This document shows positions 5,795 through 7,651 of a stretch of DNA of 7,651 bases, in pieces (the stretch's first letter is position 1; each line of letters opens with the position of its first letter). Below the pieces are notes generated by a model. That model searched no databases. It saw only the letters and a list, made by a program, of their open reading frames with translations, and was not told the DNA's origin. The stretch spans positions 1-7,651 of the forward strand of contig JALWAF010000130.1 in assembly GCA_027016355.1 (NCBI GenBank). Reading direction: 5' to 3'. Both the position numbers and the translations under genes were made by a program. Origin of the DNA: Candidatus Moraniibacteriota bacterium. Lineage in GTDB: Bacteria; Patescibacteriota; Minisyncoccia; Moranbacterales; GCA-2747515.

Positions 5795-6430
5795 CTATGC
5801 AGGTGTTGCATCTGGCTGTGGTGATAAAAACCCTGAAACTTTTTCTTTTAATTCTTTCGCTTTTGCTTTTATTTTACTTTGTCCTGGTGGTAACGGTGAA
5901 CATGACACAAAATAAAGAAAAGCGCACGGCAATGACATAAATCCCCCAAAAATAAACCAAATACAAAACAATCCTAATATTGATTTAATATCCAGGTAAT
6001 TGTAATTCATTACTGCAATACTAATGAGCATTGCAATAAAACGAGCATTAGAATATATTGAAAAAAATAAAAATATCAATCTAAAACCCAATAAATGAGA
6101 CGTGAATACATTTCCCGTGCCCCTATGTAAATTATTATCACAATTCCTTTCTATTAAATTACAAATCAACCAAAAGACAGCTCCAATCAAAAATATAAGT
6201 ACTACAATCACTATAGACCATGCTGAAAATACCTTATCCTTATCATGCATAACCTGATGACAATACAATCCATATAATAAAGCAACTAAAGCAAGAAAAA
6301 GAATTAAACAAAATCGTGCCCACCAAAAATTTGTAAGCCCTAAAGTTTTTTGAGACCAATGCGAAAATTTCTGAAAAGGATTTAAAAAAAACATATCTAC
6401 TGTTTTTCCAAATTTTTCAAGTTTTTTCAT
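5795..6430 (-). CDS. Four-helix membrane protein of unknown function
   Basis: 211 residues, not recognised. A short basic, amphipathic N-terminus (MKKLEKFGKTVDMFF) without a cleavable signal leads into hydrophobic segments at about 37-57, 70-92, 113-142 (long, perhaps partly re-entrant) and 150-176. The tail PLPPGQSKIKAKAKELKEKVSG (from 179) is basic and helical and ends in a Pro/Ala-rich tip, so the termini probably face the cytoplasm. Cysteines occur in the membrane segments (C41, C57, C90, C156, C169, C177). A strong ribosome binding site AGAGGAG (6439-6445) lies 8 bp before ATG 6430, fixing the start. It has its own promoter and a hairpin terminator, so it is a single-gene unit between two other envelope-directed genes. 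Small orphan membrane proteins of this kind are common in Patescibacteria; no function can be inferred. Confidence 0.82.
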   Translation of the reverse strand: MKKLEKFGKTVDMFFLNPFQKFSHWSQKTLGLTNFWWARFCLILFLALVALLYGLYCHQVMHDKDKVFSAWSIVIVVLIFLIGAVFWLICNLIERNCDNNLHRGTGNVFTSHLLGFRLIFLFFSIYSNARFIAMLISIAVMNYNYLDIKSILGLFCIWFIFGGFMSLPCAFLYFVSCSPLPPGQSKIKAKAKELKEKVSGFLSPQPDATPA

Positions 6431-6453
6431 TTATAACTCTCCTCTTATACTAT

Positions 6454-6481
6454 TTTATATAATTAAATTTAATAATGTTAA
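6454..6481 (-). promoter_or_regulatory. Probable sigma-70 promoter of the 211-residue membrane protein gene
   Basis: On the minus strand: TTAACA (6476-6481), 16 bp, TATAAA (6454-6459). Each hexamer matches 5/6. Transcription would start about 6446, right at the ribosome binding site, giving a very short leader. Confidence 0.55.
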
Positions 6482-6515
6482 GTTACTCAATAAACTACAA
6501 TTGCTATTTTATTAA

Positions 6516-6572
6516 AAAAATACGATAAAGTTATATCTATAACCTTATCGCATTTTGATGTTTTTTTCAACT
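6516..6572 (-). terminator. 57-bp hairpin unit, copy C: intrinsic terminator of the 289-residue membrane protein gene
   Basis: Identical to copy B over all 57 bp. The 18-pair hairpin covers 6517-6556, starts 24 bp after the stop codon at 6581 and runs into a longer U-tract (seven T). Upstream, copies A and C also share a TATAGTTG lead that copy B lacks. Confidence 0.82.
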
Positions 6573-6580
6573 ATACATTA

Positions 6581-7450
6581 TTATTTCAGCATAGCCCTAA
6601 TAGTTACTTTGCCAACAGAGCACGTCAGTGGAATGCTTACTATGCATCCCACAAGATAAACTATCCATTGTAATACAACGCCAATGGAATTTGAGTCAAC
6701 AAATACTATGATACTAATAAAAATTAATACGATTGAAAAAATAATGAGTATTATAGTTGATATAAGTTGAACAAAAATACTATTTGATACACATGTATCA
6801 AGATCATTAGCAAACCCAAAAAAACATACCATAAGTGTTGCACCAATAAAAATAACTATACCAATTACGCCACATATGTGAGCAAGTAATCCATTAGAAA
6901 TAAGCTGACCAACGACATAAAAACAGATTCCTCCCATTACGGCAAAGGATGGTAAAATGCCAAATGACACAATATTAAATAGTATTACATCAAAACTAAT
7001 TATTTCTTTACTTTTATACGTACCAACTGCGCTAAAAAATAACGCGACAATTGATATGAAAATTAATACTCCAGAAATAATAGTAGAATTATATATTTTC
7101 TCCACAAGTATGAACTTTCCAATATGATACTTACCATCATGCCAAGAGACAATTCTTTGTGTTTTCATTCTCTCTATGAGAGGATGATGTAGAATTTGCT
7201 TTATTGAAATGTCAGTTTTTTCAATTACCAAGGAGACCCCTTGCCACAATAATTCTTTTCTATTAGAGTTTAACGACAAACCATTCGGTACAGGCTCTGT
7301 AACAAATTCTTTTTTCAAAGTTTTTTGCCACTGCCGTACCAAAATCGGCCCGTCTTTCAATGGTATTTCTTCAAATGTTGTGGCTGCGAAAGCATTTACA
7401 ACAAATAAGCAACTAATAACAAAAACAATACTTCTTACAGTACTTTTCAT
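6581..7450 (-). CDS. Exported five-helix membrane protein of unknown function
   Basis: 289 residues, not recognised. The N-terminus MKSTVRSIVFVISCLFVVNAFA is a good signal peptide with an A-F-A cleavage motif at 20-22. A soluble region of about 100 residues (23-120), predicted outside the membrane, contains GPILVRQWQKTLKKEF and a basic segment with WHDGKYHIGKFILVEK. Five hydrophobic segments follow at about 123-142, 152-180, 186-211, 225-250 and 256-277, and then a short basic end (KVTIRAMLK). With the N-terminus outside after cleavage, five helices place the C-terminus inside, consistent with its positive charge. ATG 7450 is fixed by a consensus AAGGAGG (7457-7463) six bases upstream and by the signal peptide. 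It has the strongest promoter in the window and a terminator after it, which suggests a well-expressed single gene. It could be a small channel, sensor or transporter-associated protein; none of these can be supported further. Confidence 0.85.
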   Translation of the reverse strand: MKSTVRSIVFVISCLFVVNAFAATTFEEIPLKDGPILVRQWQKTLKKEFVTEPVPNGLSLNSNRKELLWQGVSLVIEKTDISIKQILHHPLIERMKTQRIVSWHDGKYHIGKFILVEKIYNSTIISGVLIFISIVALFFSAVGTYKSKEIISFDVILFNIVSFGILPSFAVMGGICFYVVGQLISNGLLAHICGVIGIVIFIGATLMVCFFGFANDLDTCVSNSIFVQLISTIILIIFSIVLIFISIIVFVDSNSIGVVLQWIVYLVGCIVSIPLTCSVGKVTIRAMLK

Positions 7451-7454
7451 GACA

Positions 7455-7463
7455 TTCCTCCTT
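7455..7463 (-). promoter_or_regulatory. Consensus ribosome binding site of the 289-residue protein gene
   Basis: AAGGAGGAA on the minus strand, with six bases between AAGGAGG and ATG 7450. It decides the start codon and contrasts with the dockerin, transposase and HIT starts, which have no clear site. Confidence 0.85.
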
Positions 7464-7512
7464 TTTTTGTTTATGTTCTATAATGATTTTTTGTTAAAAT
7501 ACATGACTGTAT

Positions 7513-7541
7513 AATATACACCACACAAAACACTATGTCAA
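7513..7541 (-). promoter_or_regulatory. Strong sigma-70 promoter of the 289-residue protein gene
   Basis: On the minus strand: TTGACA (7536-7541, 6/6), a 17-bp spacer, and TATATT (7513-7518, 5/6). The predicted start is near 7505, giving a leader of about 55 bases that contains the consensus ribosome binding site. Confidence 0.85.
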
Positions 7542-7550
7542 GCCAACGTT

Positions 7551-7613
7551 ATACCTCATAAAGAATGTTACCGAAGCTCTAGTGCATATCTCATAAATAG
7601 TGTTACCATAGCT
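7551..7613. repeat. Two 28-bp imperfect direct repeats, period 35 bp
   Basis: Units at 7551-7578 and 7586-7613 agree at 23 of 28 positions. They share CTCATAAA, TGTTACC and AGCT, and are separated by 7 bp. They end about 10 bp upstream of the -35 box. They could be paired protein-binding sites for the adjacent promoter, or the end of an insertion element extending beyond the window. Confidence 0.75.
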
Positions 7614-7651
7614 AGTTAATTTTTAAGTCATATTTTAGCTATGAAAACACA

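Noticed and set aside
971..7450. Alternative genetic code with UGA as Gly (Gracilibacteria/Absconditabacteria)
   Set aside because: None of the five visible stops is TGA, but no gene needs an in-frame TGA to stay open and all conserved motifs read normally with the standard code.
7209..7514. Plus-strand open frame of 101 codons
   Set aside because: It is antisense to the 289-residue protein, including its signal peptide and promoter region; the minus-strand gene has a consensus ribosome binding site.
1..7651. tRNA, rRNA or known riboswitch, including a T-box before leuS
   Set aside because: No tRNA cloverleaf or rRNA segment was seen. The leuS leader is only about 50 bases long and lacks a T-box sequence.

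Overview
The window looks like a fragment of a low-GC candidate phylum radiation (Patescibacteria) genome. The grounds are the style of the REP-associated Y1 transposase, an exported protein whose dockerin repeats directly follow its signal peptide, a Thermus-like leucyl-tRNA synthetase, small orphan membrane proteins, and GTCATTCCCGCG-type hairpin repeats read as peptides inside a gene. No rRNA or marker set is present, so this placement is an inference. Every gene I accept lies on the minus strand; the plus-strand open frames are antisense shadows.

In transcription order (right to left): an exported five-helix membrane protein (6581-7450) with a strong sigma-70-type promoter and a consensus ribosome binding site; a four-helix membrane protein (5795-6430); an exported dockerin-containing protein with a helical, probably carbohydrate-active domain (4214-5659); leucyl-tRNA synthetase (971-4099); a REP-associated tyrosine transposase (112-792); and the first 36 codons of a HIT-family protein (1-109). 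Most genes have their own plausible promoter, and two are followed by hairpin terminators, so this is a row of mostly independent units. The exception is transposase-HIT, where only 2 bp separate stop from start.

The main surprise is in leuS. The CP1 editing domain is split by about 175 residues that read as a complete RBBP9/YdeN-type serine hydrolase with Ser, Asp and His all present. The insert ends exactly at a REP-like palindrome translated as DSRLRGND. Two more copies of that palindrome, forming an inverted pair, sit further on in the same editing domain, so the protein has 1042 residues although its core is of ordinary size.

Three other repeat systems are visible. A 57-bp hairpin unit occurs three times between genes: two identical copies act as terminators and one diverged copy forms the leuS leader. 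The transposase gene carries a 38-bp perfect palindrome, built of three abutting AGG...CCT palindromes, inside its own reading frame, with a related palindrome upstream of its start. Two 28-bp direct repeats lie upstream of the promoter at the right edge.
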